The position numbers and the translations under genes are program-made. From NCBI RefSeq assembly GCF_004127445.1, contig NZ_QEXM01000003.1, positions 124,001 to 188,000 on the forward strand: a DNA stretch of 64,000 nucleotides, written 5' to 3'. Source of the stretch: Streptomyces alfalfae. Its GTDB lineage: Bacteria > Actinomycetota > Actinomycetes > Streptomycetales > Streptomycetaceae. Shown here one piece after another: positions 25,373 to 35,599 of this stretch; within the stretch, counting starts at the first letter, position 1, and each line of letters opens with the position of its first letter. The notes beneath the pieces are model-generated. The model made no database searches, was not told the origin of the DNA, and was given only the letters and a program-made list of their open reading frames with translations.

Positions 25373-26521
25373 TCAGGACAGCCCGCTCACGACCTCCCGC
25401 ACCCGCTCCGCCAAGGACTCCGGCAGCGGCGCGTAGTGCAGCCGGGACAGCCGCTTCTGGCCCGCCTCGCTCGACGTGTGGGCCAGGAAGGACTTCAGGG
25501 CGGGCAGCGTCGCCTTCTGATTGCCCTTGTCGCACACGATCTCGTACGTGATCTGGACGATCGGATACGCGCCGGGCGCCGAGGAGTCGTGGCGGAACTT
25601 CAGCGTCAGGTCTTTGCCGTTCCCGGCGACCCGGGCCGCCGCGATCCCCGCCGACGCCGTCCTCGGTGTCGGCGCGACCGGCGCGGGCGCGCCCGTGTCG
25701 ATGCTGACGGTCTTGATGTGGCGGGCCCGCGCGAAGGACAGCTCGAAGTAGCCGATCGCGCCGAAGCCGGACGTCACTTCGGAGGCGACACCGCTCGAAC
25801 CGCTCGCCGACGCGCCGCCCTTGCCCTGCCAGGCCTTGCCCGGCGGGTGCCGCCAGACGTCGGGGGCGGCGCCCGCGAGATAGGCCTGGAAGTTCTGCGT
25901 GGTGCCCGAGTCGTCGGACCGGTGCACCGGGCGGACGGGGAGGGAGGGCAGCTCGACGCCGGGGTTGAGCCGCCGGATCTCCGGGTCGTCCCAGGCCGTG
26001 ATCCGCCGGTCGAAGATCTTGGCGAGGGTCGTGGCGTCGAGCACCAGGTCCCGCACGCCCGGCAGGTCGTAGCCGATCGCGATGGGACCGCCCACCATGG
26101 GCAGGTCGATGGCGCGCCCGCCTTCGCAGACCCGCTTCGACAGCTCGACCTCGTCGGCGCGCAGGGGGCTGTCGGAGCCGCCGAACGCGGTCGCGCCGCG
26201 CAGGAACTGCGCTCCCCCGGCTCCCGATCCGAGCGGGTTGTAGGCGATCCGCACCCCGGGGCAGGCCGCTTCGTACTCCTTGATCCAGTGCTTCATGGCG
26301 TTCTGCTGGGCGCTCGAACCCGTCCCGGGGACCTTGCCCGACTTAGCGCAGTCGATGTCGGCGGCTTGGGACCCGACGGACGAAGCGCTTCCGTCGCCGT
26401 CCTCCGCCCCCTCCCCCAGGAGCCCGCAGCCCGCCAGGGCCAGCGACAGCACGACCGCCGCCGAGCCCGCCCCGAGTGTCCTGCCGCTGTGCTGTGTACG
26501 TCGTGGCCGTGGGCGCAGCAA
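25373..26521 (-). CDS. pstS: PstS-like phosphate-binding lipoprotein
   Basis: A periplasmic-type binding protein of 382 residues. The lipobox LALAGC places the acylated Cys after a short signal sequence. GSGAGGAQFLRGATAFGGSDSPL, HRSDDSGTTQNFQAYL and GAIGYFELSFA are the phosphate-pocket blocks of PstS. No ATG or GTG suits the N-terminus; a TTG at 26521 is chosen because AGGA sits 7 bases upstream and a normal Arg-rich signal start follows. No pstCAB genes adjoin, so this is an extra, orphan copy that may feed the main transporter or act as a sensor. It is divergent from argG. Confidence 0.85.
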   Translation of the reverse strand: MLRPRPRRTQHSGRTLGAGSAAVVLSLALAGCGLLGEGAEDGDGSASSVGSQAADIDCAKSGKVPGTGSSAQQNAMKHWIKEYEAACPGVRIAYNPLGSGAGGAQFLRGATAFGGSDSPLRADEVELSKRVCEGGRAIDLPMVGGPIAIGYDLPGVRDLVLDATTLAKIFDRRITAWDDPEIRRLNPGVELPSLPVRPVHRSDDSGTTQNFQAYLAGAAPDVWRHPPGKAWQGKGGASASGSSGVASEVTSGFGAIGYFELSFARARHIKTVSIDTGAPAPVAPTPRTASAGIAAARVAGNGKDLTLKFRHDSSAPGAYPIVQITYEIVCDKGNQKATLPALKSFLAHTSSEAGQKRLSRLHYAPLPESLAERVREVVSGLS

Positions 26522-26661
26522 CGTCGTCCTTTCGAGAGGCCGGCCGGCACACCGCCGCCCGGTCACCGCTGTCGGGCCTCGCATCCTCGCCCACCCACGG
26601 CGACGGAAGATGACACCTGGGCGAACACAGGGCGACGCGTCGCCGTACGGAAGCACGGGGT

Positions 26662-28145
<1,484 letters not shown>

Positions 28146-28177
28146 CCCCGGCCCATCGGCCGTGCGCACTGAGGCCA

Positions 28178-28216
28178 GCGGGCCCCGGCGGTACTCCCCC
28201 CACCGCCGGGGCCCGC
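28178..28216 (+). terminator. argG terminator
   Basis: A perfect 15-bp stem, GCGGGCCCCGGCGGT (28178-28192) with its complement (28202-28216), and a 9-base loop, 33 bp after the argG stop; followed by TTCC rather than a T-run. Confidence 0.85.
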
Positions 28217-28320
28217 TTCCGCATGCCCCGGCGTCCGGCCCAGCGCCTCTCCGCGCTCATGTCCGGATGTGACAGGGAATCGTCATTGCGGTCGCCCCCG
28301 GCGGCCGTGAGGATGGCCGC

Positions 28321-29310
28321 ATGCCCACCACACACCGCGTCGTCATCGCGGTCTTCCCCGACGTCGACCTGCTCGACGTCACAGGCCCCGCCGAGGTCTT
28401 CGCGCTGGCCGACCGGGAGACCGGGGGCCGCCCCGGCTACGAGGTCCTGCTCGCGGGGCCGGAGGCCGGTGCGGTGCGCACGTCGGCGGGCGTGCGGCTG
28501 CTCACGGACCTGGCGTTCGCCGACACCGGCCGGGTGGACACCCTGCTGGTGCCCGGCGCGGTCGACATGACCGGCCAGGGGCCCGTCGCCCGCATCGACG
28601 CCGAGGTCGTGGCGTGGCTGGCGGCGACCGCGCCGCAGGCCCGGCGGGTGGCCTCGGTGTGCGTGGGCGCCCACCTGCTCGCGGCGGCCGGGCTCCTGGA
28701 CGGCCACACGGCGACGACGCACTGGTCGACCGCTGCCCAGCTGGCGGCCGACCACCCGGCCGTCACGGTCGACCCGGACCCGATCTTCGTACGGACGGAC
28801 CGCGGACGGCTGTGGACCGGGGCCGGGATCAGCGCCTGCCTGGACCTGGCGCTCGCCCTGGTGGCCGAGGACCAGGGCGAGGAGGTCGCCCTCGCGGTGG
28901 CCCGGCAGCTCGTCATGTACCTCAAGCGGCAGGGCGGCCAGAGCCAGTTCTCCGTGCCGCTCAGCCGCCCGGCGTCGGCCCGCAGGGACATCGACGAGCT
29001 CCGGGCGTACATCGCCGACCACCTCACGGACGACCTGTCCGCGGCGGCGCTCGCGGCCCGGATGTGTCTCAGCGAGCGGCACTTCGCACGGGTCTTCAAA
29101 CAGGAGACGGGCGCCAGCGCGGCCGAGTACGTGGAGGCCGCCCGGGTGGAGGCCGCCCGCCGGCTGCTCGAAGGCACCGACCACTCCCTGGAGCAGGTCG
29201 CCGCCGCGTCCGGGCTCGGCTCGGTCGAGACGCTGCACCGGGCGTTCCGCAGGCAGGTGTCCGGCACACCGGCCGCCTACCGCCGCCGCTTCCGCGTCCG
29301 CACGAGCTGA
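28321..29310 (+). CDS. GlxA-family AraC-type transcriptional regulator (DJ-1/PfpI domain)
   Basis: A 329-residue regulator. The N-terminal DJ-1/PfpI-like domain (residues 5-180) starts VVIAVFPDVDLLDVTGPAEVF and has the nucleophile-elbow SVCVGAHLLAAAGLLDG, with Cys where catalytic members have it. The C-terminal AraC double helix-turn-helix (about 220-320) contains LAARMCLSERHFARVFKQETG and AAASGLGSVETLHRAFR. Members of this family sense small metabolites. The isochorismatase-like gene 128 bp downstream is the obvious target. Confidence 0.92.
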   Translation: MPTTHRVVIAVFPDVDLLDVTGPAEVFALADRETGGRPGYEVLLAGPEAGAVRTSAGVRLLTDLAFADTGRVDTLLVPGAVDMTGQGPVARIDAEVVAWLAATAPQARRVASVCVGAHLLAAAGLLDGHTATTHWSTAAQLAADHPAVTVDPDPIFVRTDRGRLWTGAGISACLDLALALVAEDQGEEVALAVARQLVMYLKRQGGQSQFSVPLSRPASARRDIDELRAYIADHLTDDLSAAALAARMCLSERHFARVFKQETGASAAEYVEAARVEAARRLLEGTDHSLEQVAAASGLGSVETLHRAFRRQVSGTPAAYRRRFRVRTS

Positions 29311-29346
29311 CCCCGCGTCACCCCTCGCTCACCTCACCCACGACCC

Positions 29347-29364
29347 CCGCGGGCGGACCCGCGG
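29347..29364 (+). terminator. Short hairpin after the GlxA-type gene
   Basis: CCGCGGG-CGGA-CCCGCGG is a 7-bp perfect stem with a tetraloop 37 bp after the stop; it may end or attenuate transcription into the next gene. Confidence 0.4.
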
Positions 29365-29438
29365 CTTCGCCCTGCCCGCGGCACTTTCCTGCCCGGCTCC
29401 ACTCAAGTCACCGCCTCCACGGCCACGAAAGGCACCTC

Positions 29439-30062
29439 ATGAACACCGACCGCCCCTCCACGACCCTGCGCGACGTGATCGGTCTGGACGGCAGGGCGCC
29501 CCGCCTCGCCGAGAGCGCCCTCGTCATGATCGACTTCCAGAACACCTACCGCACCGGCGTCATGGCCCTGCCCGGCGCCGACGCGGCGCTCGCGGCGGGC
29601 GCCCGGCTCCTGGCGCGGGCCCGTGCCGCGGGCACGCCGGTCGTCCACGTCGTCAATGACGGCGGCGAGGGCACCCCGTACGACATCCGCGCCCACATCG
29701 GGGCCGTCATCGACGAGGTGGCGCCGGTGGACGGCGAGACCGTGGTGGTCAAGCGGTTCCCCGACGCCTTCCACGACACGGATCTGGAGAAGACCCTCAG
29801 CGGCCTGGGCTTCGCCCCGGGCGGCGGCGGGGACCTCGTCCTCGCCGGGTTCATGACGCACATGTGCGTCAACTACACCGCCCAGGGCGCCTTCAACCGC
29901 GGCTACCGGCCCACCGTCGTCGCCGAGGCCACCGCCACCCGGCCCCTCGCCGCGCTCGACGGCGCGGTCCTGTCCGCCGACGCGCTGCAGAGCGCGGCGC
30001 TGACGGCCGTCACGGACCTGTTCGGTGTCGTGGTGCCGACCGTCGACGCGCTGCCGGCCTGA
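29439..30062 (+). CDS. Isochorismatase-family cysteine hydrolase
   Basis: A 207-residue alpha/beta hydrolase of the isochorismatase-like superfamily that cleaves amides or related bonds. The catalytic triad is visible as Asp32 (MIDFQNTY), Lys105 (VKRFPDAF) and Cys143 (THMCVNYT), the pattern of nicotinamidase-like cysteine hydrolases rather than true isochorismatases. ATG 29439 follows GAAAGG. It lies directly after a GlxA-type regulator, a frequent pairing; substrate unknown. Confidence 0.88.
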   Translation: MNTDRPSTTLRDVIGLDGRAPRLAESALVMIDFQNTYRTGVMALPGADAALAAGARLLARARAAGTPVVHVVNDGGEGTPYDIRAHIGAVIDEVAPVDGETVVVKRFPDAFHDTDLEKTLSGLGFAPGGGGDLVLAGFMTHMCVNYTAQGAFNRGYRPTVVAEATATRPLAALDGAVLSADALQSAALTAVTDLFGVVVPTVDALPA

Positions 30063-30078
30063 TCCCCGGCGGCGGCGC

Positions 30079-30831
30079 TCAGAGGGCGCCGTTGCCGAGC
30101 AGTTGTCCTCCGTCGACGACGAGGGTCTCGCCGGTGATCCAGCGTGCCCCGTCGCCGGCGAGGAACGCCACGGCCTCCCCCAGGTCCTCGGGCTCCCCGA
30201 TGCGGCCGAGCGGGGTGGCCGCGGCGATCCGCGTCTCGTTCTCCTGCCACAGCGCCTCGGCGAGCCTCGTCCGCACGACGCCGGGCGCGATGGCGTTCAC
30301 CCGGACCTTCGGGCCGAGTTCCAGGGCGAGCTGCTTGGTCAGATGGATCAGCGCGGCCTTGGAGACGTGGTAGACGCCCACGTCCTGGGCGACCGAGAGG
30401 CCGCCGATCGACGCGGTGTTGACGATCGATCCGCCGTGCTCGCCCATCCACGCCTTCACCGCGAGCGACGTCCACAGGATCGGCGCCCACAGGTTGACGT
30501 CCATGGTCTTGGCGAAGCGGGCGTGGTCCTGGTCGATGACGGGGCCGTGGGCGGGGTTCGTGCCGGCGTTGTTGACCAGGACGTCGAGCCGTCCGTACGA
30601 CGCCACGACATGCTCGACGCAGGCGCGCGCGCCCTCCTCGTCGGTGGCGTGCGCGCCGAAGCCGCTGACGCCCTCGCCCAGCCGCTCCGCCGCCACCTTC
30701 GCCCGCTCCTCGCTGCGCGAGGTGATCACCACCCGCGCCCCGCGGTCCCGCAGGGCCCCCGCCGCCGCCAGCCCGATGCCCCGCGAGGCGCCGGTGACCA
30801 GGGCGACCCTGCCCTCCAGCGGCCCGCTCAC
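30079..30831 (-). CDS. Short-chain dehydrogenase/reductase (SDR)
   Basis: A classical SDR of 250 residues with [13 protein letters not shown] cofactor loop, NNAGT, the catalytic Ser in NTASIGG and YHVSK active-site pair. Arg after the cofactor strand (VITSRSEER) favours NADP(H). The GTG start overlaps the stop of the upstream acyl-CoA dehydrogenase (GTGA at 30828-30831). Together they look like sequential oxidation steps on an acyl-CoA, with the SDR acting on a hydroxyacyl or keto group. Confidence 0.9.
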   Translation of the reverse strand: MSGPLEGRVALVTGASRGIGLAAAGALRDRGARVVITSRSEERAKVAAERLGEGVSGFGAHATDEEGARACVEHVVASYGRLDVLVNNAGTNPAHGPVIDQDHARFAKTMDVNLWAPILWTSLAVKAWMGEHGGSIVNTASIGGLSVAQDVGVYHVSKAALIHLTKQLALELGPKVRVNAIAPGVVRTRLAEALWQENETRIAAATPLGRIGEPEDLGEAVAFLAGDGARWITGETLVVDGGQLLGNGAL

Positions 30832-32048
30832 CCGGCGTTCCGCGCGCTCTCGCGGCGGCGCAGCTCGCGCAGGGCGATGCTGCGCTTGTGCACCTCGTCG
30901 GGGCCGTCGGCCAGGCGCAGGGTGCGCAGGTGCGCGTACATGCTCGCGAGCGGGAAGTCGTCGGAGACTCCCCCGCCGCCGTGCACCTGGATCGCGCGGT
31001 CGATGACCTTCAGGGCCGCCTGGGGCGCGGCTACCTTGATGGCGGCGATCTCGGTGCGGGCCGCCTTGTTGCCGACGGTGTCCATCAGGTGCGCGGCCTT
31101 GAGGGTGAGCAGCCGGGCCATCTCGATCTCGACGCGGGACTCGGCGATCCAGTCCTGGATGTTGGCCCGGTCGGCGAGGGGCGCGCCGAACGTCGTACGG
31201 GACAGAGCGCGGTCGATCATCAGGTCCAGGGCGCGCTCGGCCATGCCGATGGTGCGCATGCAGTGGTGGATGCGGCCGGGTCCGAGCCGCGCCTGGCTGA
31301 TCATGAAGCCGTCGCCCTCACCCGCGAGCAGGGCGGTGCGCGGGACGCGGACGTCCTCGAAGAGCACCTCGGCGTGGCCCTCGCGGTCCTGGTAGCCGAA
31401 GACGGGCAGGTTGCGCAGGACGGTGACGCCGGGGGTGTCGAGCGGGACGACCATCATGCTCTGCTGCCGGTGGCTCGGCCCGTCGGGGTCGGTCTTGCCC
31501 ATCACGATGAGCACGCGGCAGTTCTTGTGCAGGGCGTTGGAGGTCCACCACTTGCGGCCGTTGAGGACGTAGTCGTCGCCGTCGCGCACCATGCGCATCT
31601 CGATGTTGCGGGCGTCGGAGCTGGCCACGGCGGGTTCGGTCATCGCGAACGCCGAGGCGATCTCGCCGGCGAGCAGCGGCTTGAGCCACTTCTCCTTGTG
31701 CTCGTCGGTGCCGAAGAGGGTGAGGACCTCCATGTTGCCGGTGTCCGGGGCGTTGCAGTTGGTGGCCTCGGGGGCGAGGTGGGCGCTGCGGCCCATGATC
31801 TCGGCGAGTGTCGCGTACTCCAGGTTGGTCAGGCCGGGGCCCCACTCCGGGTGCGGGTGGAAGAGGTTCCACAGGCCCTGCTTCCTCGCCTCGGTCTTCA
31901 GCTCCTCCAGGACCGGCGGGTGGAAGTGCGGGTCGCCGGATTCCGCCATCTGCCTCTCGTACACCGCCTCGGCCGGGTAGACGTGCTCGTCCATGAAGGC
32001 GAGCAGCCGCTCCTGGTACTCCTTGGCCCTGTCGCTGACGTCGAACAC
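30828..32048 (-). CDS. Acyl-CoA dehydrogenase, ACAD10/11-like
   Basis: A 406-residue FAD enzyme. The N-terminus ([20 protein letters not shown]), [42 protein letters not shown] and the tail [39 protein letters not shown] resemble the ACAD10/ACAD11 branch, whose animal members dehydrogenate long or modified acyl chains, including those from 4-hydroxy acids. GTG at 32048 is preceded by AGGAGG at ideal spacing. The HAD hydrolase 85 bp upstream on the same strand recalls the HAD domain fused in ACAD10, but no phosphotransferase gene is present. Confidence 0.92.
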   Translation of the reverse strand: MFDVSDRAKEYQERLLAFMDEHVYPAEAVYERQMAESGDPHFHPPVLEELKTEARKQGLWNLFHPHPEWGPGLTNLEYATLAEIMGRSAHLAPEATNCNAPDTGNMEVLTLFGTDEHKEKWLKPLLAGEIASAFAMTEPAVASSDARNIEMRMVRDGDDYVLNGRKWWTSNALHKNCRVLIVMGKTDPDGPSHRQQSMMVVPLDTPGVTVLRNLPVFGYQDREGHAEVLFEDVRVPRTALLAGEGDGFMISQARLGPGRIHHCMRTIGMAERALDLMIDRALSRTTFGAPLADRANIQDWIAESRVEIEMARLLTLKAAHLMDTVGNKAARTEIAAIKVAAPQAALKVIDRAIQVHGGGGVSDDFPLASMYAHLRTLRLADGPDEVHKRSIALRELRRRESARNAG

Positions 32049-32133
32049 GGGGTCCTCCTGCGGTCCTGGTATCGGGTCTGTCGGCACTACTGGTTCGGCT
32101 GGTGCCGGCTCGGCCGGCCCCGGGAGGGGGCCG

Positions 32134-32778
32134 TCACGTCGTGCGCTCCGGCGCGCCGCCGAGGAGGCGCGCCAGTTCCGCGGCCGTGGTCGCCGCGTCA
32201 CGGTGTACCACTCCGGCGATCCCGAGCCGCGCCGCGGCGTCGATGTTCTGCCGCAGATCGTCCACCATGACGGTGGCCTCGGGCGGGGCGCCGAGCCGCT
32301 CGCAGGCGATCGCGTACGCCCGGCGCGAGGGCTTGCGCACCCCGATCCGCCCGGAGACCGTGACGGCGTCGAACATGGCGGGCAGGTCGAAGCCCGCGTA
32401 GCAGTGGTCGCCGAGGGAGTTGGAGAGGAGCCCGACGCGGTGGCCCCCGGCGCGCAGCCGGGCCACCAGGGCGATCGTTTCGGGGTCGGGGCGCAGCCGG
32501 GCCTGCAGGCGGCTCACCAGTCCCGGGCCCTCCACCGTCAGGCCGTGGGCCCGCAGCCGGGCGGCGAAGCCGTCCTCGAACTCCCGCTCGCCGATGCGCC
32601 CTTCCTCGTGCGCCACGAGCAGCGCGGAACTCTCCCCGTCCCGGGAGAGGAGCCGCAGCGGGAGACCCGGGTCGCCGCCCAACTCCGCGCCGAGCCCGGT
32701 GAAGGCGGTGACCACGCTGGTGGTCAGCACTCCGCCGAAGTCGAAGAGGACCGCTCGGCGCGGGGGTGCCTCGCTCAT
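32134..32778 (-). CDS. HAD-superfamily hydrolase
   Basis: A 214-residue haloacid dehalogenase-like hydrolase with all core motifs: nucleophile [15 protein letters not shown], a lysine in [12 protein letters not shown] and the acidic MVDDLRQNI. The closest general type is the HAD part of ACAD10 and epoxide-hydrolase N-terminal domains ([12 protein letters not shown]). It is the first gene of a probable operon with acyl-CoA dehydrogenase and SDR, and its start faces the epoxide hydrolase gene across two matched operators. A phosphatase role on an acyl phosphate intermediate is possible but inferred. Confidence 0.88.
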   Translation of the reverse strand: MSEAPPRRAVLFDFGGVLTTSVVTAFTGLGAELGGDPGLPLRLLSRDGESSALLVAHEEGRIGEREFEDGFAARLRAHGLTVEGPGLVSRLQARLRPDPETIALVARLRAGGHRVGLLSNSLGDHCYAGFDLPAMFDAVTVSGRIGVRKPSRRAYAIACERLGAPPEATVMVDDLRQNIDAAARLGIAGVVHRDAATTAAELARLLGGAPERTT

Positions 32779-32832
32779 CGCCGTACTCCCTGCTCCGCCG
32801 TGCGGTCGCCGCCGTGTCACGGGGGACCGTAC

Positions 32833-32854
32833 TTGAATCCGGGTTCATGTTCAA
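32833..32854. promoter_or_regulatory. 22-bp operator copy 1 (TTGAA-N12-TTCAA)
   Basis: TTGAATCC at the left and GTTCAA at the right of a 22-bp near-palindrome, 55 bp upstream of the HAD gene. The same arms recur at 32898-32919. Confidence 0.6.
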
Positions 32855-32897
32855 TGGTTGCCGTCGCGTGACCCCGGCGGGGCCGCCCCCTGTACAT

Positions 32898-32919
32898 TTG
32901 AATCCAACGTCAGGTTCAA
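32898..32919. promoter_or_regulatory. 22-bp operator copy 2 (TTGAA-N12-TTCAA)
   Basis: Starts TTGAATCC and ends GGTTCAA, 23 bp before the epoxide hydrolase ATG. It is 65 bp from copy 1, so both divergent promoters carry one. The TetR gene at 33939 is the likely source of the binding protein. Confidence 0.6.
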
Positions 32920-32942
32920 CCCTTCCCACAGGAGTCCCGCGC

Positions 32943-33884
32943 ATGACGACACACATCCCGGTCGGCGACTGGCAGCGCGTCGCGACGCGCGAGGTGACCA
33001 CGGGGGACATCACCCTCCGGGTGTTCGACCACGGCGAGGCGCGTCCCGGCAGGCCGCCGGTGGTGCTGTGCCACGGCTTCCCCGAGCTGGCGTTCTCCTG
33101 GCGCCACCAGCTCTTCGCCCTCGCCGAGGCGGGCCACCGGGTCCTCGTCCCCGACATGCGCGGCTACGGAGGCAGCGGGCGGCCCGCCGACGTCGGGGCG
33201 TACGACATCCTGACGCTCTGCGGCGACCTGGTCGCCCTCCTCGACGACGCGGGCGCCGACGACGCCGTCTTCGTGGGGCACGACTGGGGCGCCTCCGTGG
33301 TGTGGAACATGGCCCTCGAACACCCGGAGCGGGTGCGGGCGGTGGCCGGCATGAGCGTGCCCGTCACCCCGCGGGCCCCCGCGCCGCCCCTGCCGATCCT
33401 GCGCTCGCGCCTGGGCGACGACTTCTACATGGTGTGGTTCCAGGAGCCGGGCGTCGCGGACCGCGCCCTGAGCCGCAACGTGCGCAGGACGATGACCGCC
33501 CGGGAGATCTACTCCGACAAGTGGGCCGCCCGCGTGGACGAGGAGGCGGTGGCGCCCTGCTGGCTGAGCGAGGACGAACTCGCCTACTACGTCGACACGT
33601 TCACCGTGACCGGCTTCACCGGCGGGCTCAACTACTACCGCAACCTGGACCGCAACTGGGCGCTCACCGAGCACCACGAGGGCCGCACCATCGACTGCCC
33701 CTCGCTGTTCGTCACCGGCTCCAAGGACCCCGTGGGCCGGTTCATGCCCGCCAAGGGGCTCGACCGGGTCCTGACCGACCTGCGCGGACACGTCGTCGTT
33801 GACGGCGCGGGCCACTGGCTTCAGCAGGAGCGGCCCGAGGAGGTCAACGCCGCGCTCCTCGATTTCCTCTCCTCGGCCGGCTGA
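32943..33884 (+). CDS. Epoxide hydrolase (alpha/beta hydrolase fold)
   Basis: A 313-residue hydrolase expected to open epoxides to diols. HGFPELAFSWRHQ carries the oxyanion HGxP motif, GHDWGAS holds the nucleophilic Asp, and DGAGHWLQQERPEEV the catalytic His; Tyr residues of the cap (SDKWAARVDE, LNYYRNL) fit the epoxide hydrolase class. Preceded by AGGAG. It is followed after 54 bp by a TetR gene in the same direction and is divergent from HAD-ACAD-SDR, so all five genes are likely one regulon for a lipid or xenobiotic. Confidence 0.92.
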   Translation: MTTHIPVGDWQRVATREVTTGDITLRVFDHGEARPGRPPVVLCHGFPELAFSWRHQLFALAEAGHRVLVPDMRGYGGSGRPADVGAYDILTLCGDLVALLDDAGADDAVFVGHDWGASVVWNMALEHPERVRAVAGMSVPVTPRAPAPPLPILRSRLGDDFYMVWFQEPGVADRALSRNVRRTMTAREIYSDKWAARVDEEAVAPCWLSEDELAYYVDTFTVTGFTGGLNYYRNLDRNWALTEHHEGRTIDCPSLFVTGSKDPVGRFMPAKGLDRVLTDLRGHVVVDGAGHWLQQERPEEVNAALLDFLSSAG

Positions 33885-33938
33885 TACCATCCGCTGCCCC
33901 GGTTACGTACAGGCTCGAACGACAGTGAATGGATCTCG

Positions 33939-34598
33939 GTGGCTGCCCAGCCCCCGGCCGCGGACGGCGGCCAGAAGCAACCGATCACGCCCCGCAGCGC
34001 GCGCGGCGTCAGGACGCGCAACGCGCTGATCGCCGCCGCCCGCGAGGTCTTCGAGCGCGACGGCTACCTGGACGCCCGGATCACGGACATCTCCAAGGCG
34101 GCGCAGGTCGCCTCCGGGTCGTTCTACACGTACTTCAACAGCAAGGAAGAGGTCTTCCAGGCGCTCGTCGCGCAGGTGCAGGAGGAGATGCTCCACCCGC
34201 ACCTGCGCGAGCGCACCGGGATCACCGATCCCCGCGAGCTGATCGACGCCTCCAACCGCGAATACCTGCGCGCGTACAAGAAGAACGCGCGGCTCATGGC
34301 CCTCTTCGAGCAGGTCGCGCAGGTGGACGAGAAGTTCATGGCGCTGCGCATCGAGCGGGGCAACGCCTTCGCCCGGCGCAACGCCAAGCTCATCCGCACC
34401 CTCCAGGAGAACGGCGAGGCCGACACCGGCCTCGATCCGCTGATCACCGCGCACGCCCTGTCCGTCATGGTGAGCCGCATGGCCTACTCGGTGTTCGTGC
34501 TCGGCCAGCGCATCCCGTACGAGCGGCTGGTGACGACGCTGAACAAGATCTGGGAGAACGGTCTCCGGCTCACGCCCGCCGAGCACCCGGAGGGGTGA
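33939..34598 (+). CDS. TetR-family transcriptional regulator
   Basis: A 219-residue repressor with GTG start. The N-terminal HTH reads TRNALIAAAREVFERDGYLDARITDISKAAQVASGSFYTYFNSKEEVF in pattern, and the C-terminal ligand domain contains LMALFEQVAQVDEKFMALR and resembles regulators of fatty-acid and acyl-CoA genes. It lies 54 bp after the epoxide hydrolase and probably binds the twin TTGAA-N12-TTCAA sites upstream of that gene and of the HAD gene. Confidence 0.92.
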   Translation: MAAQPPAADGGQKQPITPRSARGVRTRNALIAAAREVFERDGYLDARITDISKAAQVASGSFYTYFNSKEEVFQALVAQVQEEMLHPHLRERTGITDPRELIDASNREYLRAYKKNARLMALFEQVAQVDEKFMALRIERGNAFARRNAKLIRTLQENGEADTGLDPLITAHALSVMVSRMAYSVFVLGQRIPYERLVTTLNKIWENGLRLTPAEHPEG

Positions 34599-34604
34599 GT
34601 CCCG

Positions 34605-35549
34605 TCAACGCTCGGCGCGCGCGGACGCCAGCAGATGGTCGCGCACGAGGGCCACGTGCGGGTTGTCGGAGGAACCGGGGCGCTGGACGAGGTAGCCGGT
34701 GTTGATGGGCGGGTCCTCGGGGTCGTCGAGCAGGACCAGCGCCCCCGAGGCCAGTTCGTCGAGACACAGGTAGCGGGGCAGCACGCTGAAGCCCGCGCCG
34801 CCCACCACCGCGGCCTTGACCGCCCGCAGGTCGGGCATGGTGAGGGCGGGCTGGCACACCAGGCGCCTGCCGTAGACGTGCCGCCAGTAGCGGCGCACGA
34901 TCGGCAGGTCCTCGGCGTACGCGACCAGGGGCACGCCGTTCAGCACCGCGGGCCCGTCCGCGGCGACACGCCCCCTGCCGCCGATGCGCTCCGCCCATGA
35001 GGCGCCCGTGACCAGCACGAACTCCTCGTCGGCGAGCGGCACCGAGGCGAGCGCGCGCCCGCGTGGCCGGGCCGTGGCGATGACGAGGTCGTGCCGGCCG
35101 GAGCGCAGCTCCGCCAGGAGGTCGTCGGTGAGGCCCGTCGTGATCCGCAGCCGCACCCCCTTCTCCACCAGCGGGCCGAGGCCGGGCAGCACGCTGTGGG
35201 AGAGGAACTCCGCCGGGCCCGCCACGTGGACCGGTTCGGCCTGGGCGTCGACGCTGTGACCCGCGACCTCGGCCAGGGCGTCCAGGGGCTCGCCGATGCG
35301 GGCCGCCAGCTCGTCGGCGAACGGCGCGGGGGCCGCGCCGCGCGGCGTCCGCGCGAACAGCTCCCGGTCGAGCCGGCGCTCCAGGGAGCGGATCTGGGCG
35401 GTGACGGTGGGCTGCGAGAGACCGAGGAGGCGGGCGGCGGCCGTGAAGGATCCCGAGCGGTAGACCGCGAGGAAGGTCCGCAGCTGGTTCAGGTCGAGCG
35501 ACGCGGTCCCCGCGGCCGCCTCGTCGCCGTCGTCCTCTCTTCGGTGCAT
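34605..35549 (-). CDS. LysR-family transcriptional regulator
   Basis: A 314-residue LysR-type regulator: N-terminal winged HTH (LNQLRTFLAVYRSGSFTAAARLLGLSQPTVTAQI) and a periplasmic-binding-like effector domain from about residue 100 (PVHVAGPAEFLSHSVLPGLG). Such proteins bind upstream of a neighbouring target; the flavin oxidoreductase gene lies 50 bp upstream on the same strand and the TetR gene is convergent, so the target is not obvious. ATG 35549 lies after a run of acidic codons in the next frame; the N-terminal 15 residues are extra to the family core. Confidence 0.9.
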   Translation of the reverse strand: MHRREDDGDEAAAGTASLDLNQLRTFLAVYRSGSFTAAARLLGLSQPTVTAQIRSLERRLDRELFARTPRGAAPAPFADELAARIGEPLDALAEVAGHSVDAQAEPVHVAGPAEFLSHSVLPGLGPLVEKGVRLRITTGLTDDLLAELRSGRHDLVIATARPRGRALASVPLADEEFVLVTGASWAERIGGRGRVAADGPAVLNGVPLVAYAEDLPIVRRYWRHVYGRRLVCQPALTMPDLRAVKAAVVGGAGFSVLPRYLCLDELASGALVLLDDPEDPPINTGYLVQRPGSSDNPHVALVRDHLLASARAER

Positions 35550-35599
35550 ACGGCCGAGCCTAGGCTCCGTCCGTGCCCGGGGCGCGGGGTGGGTCCCGG

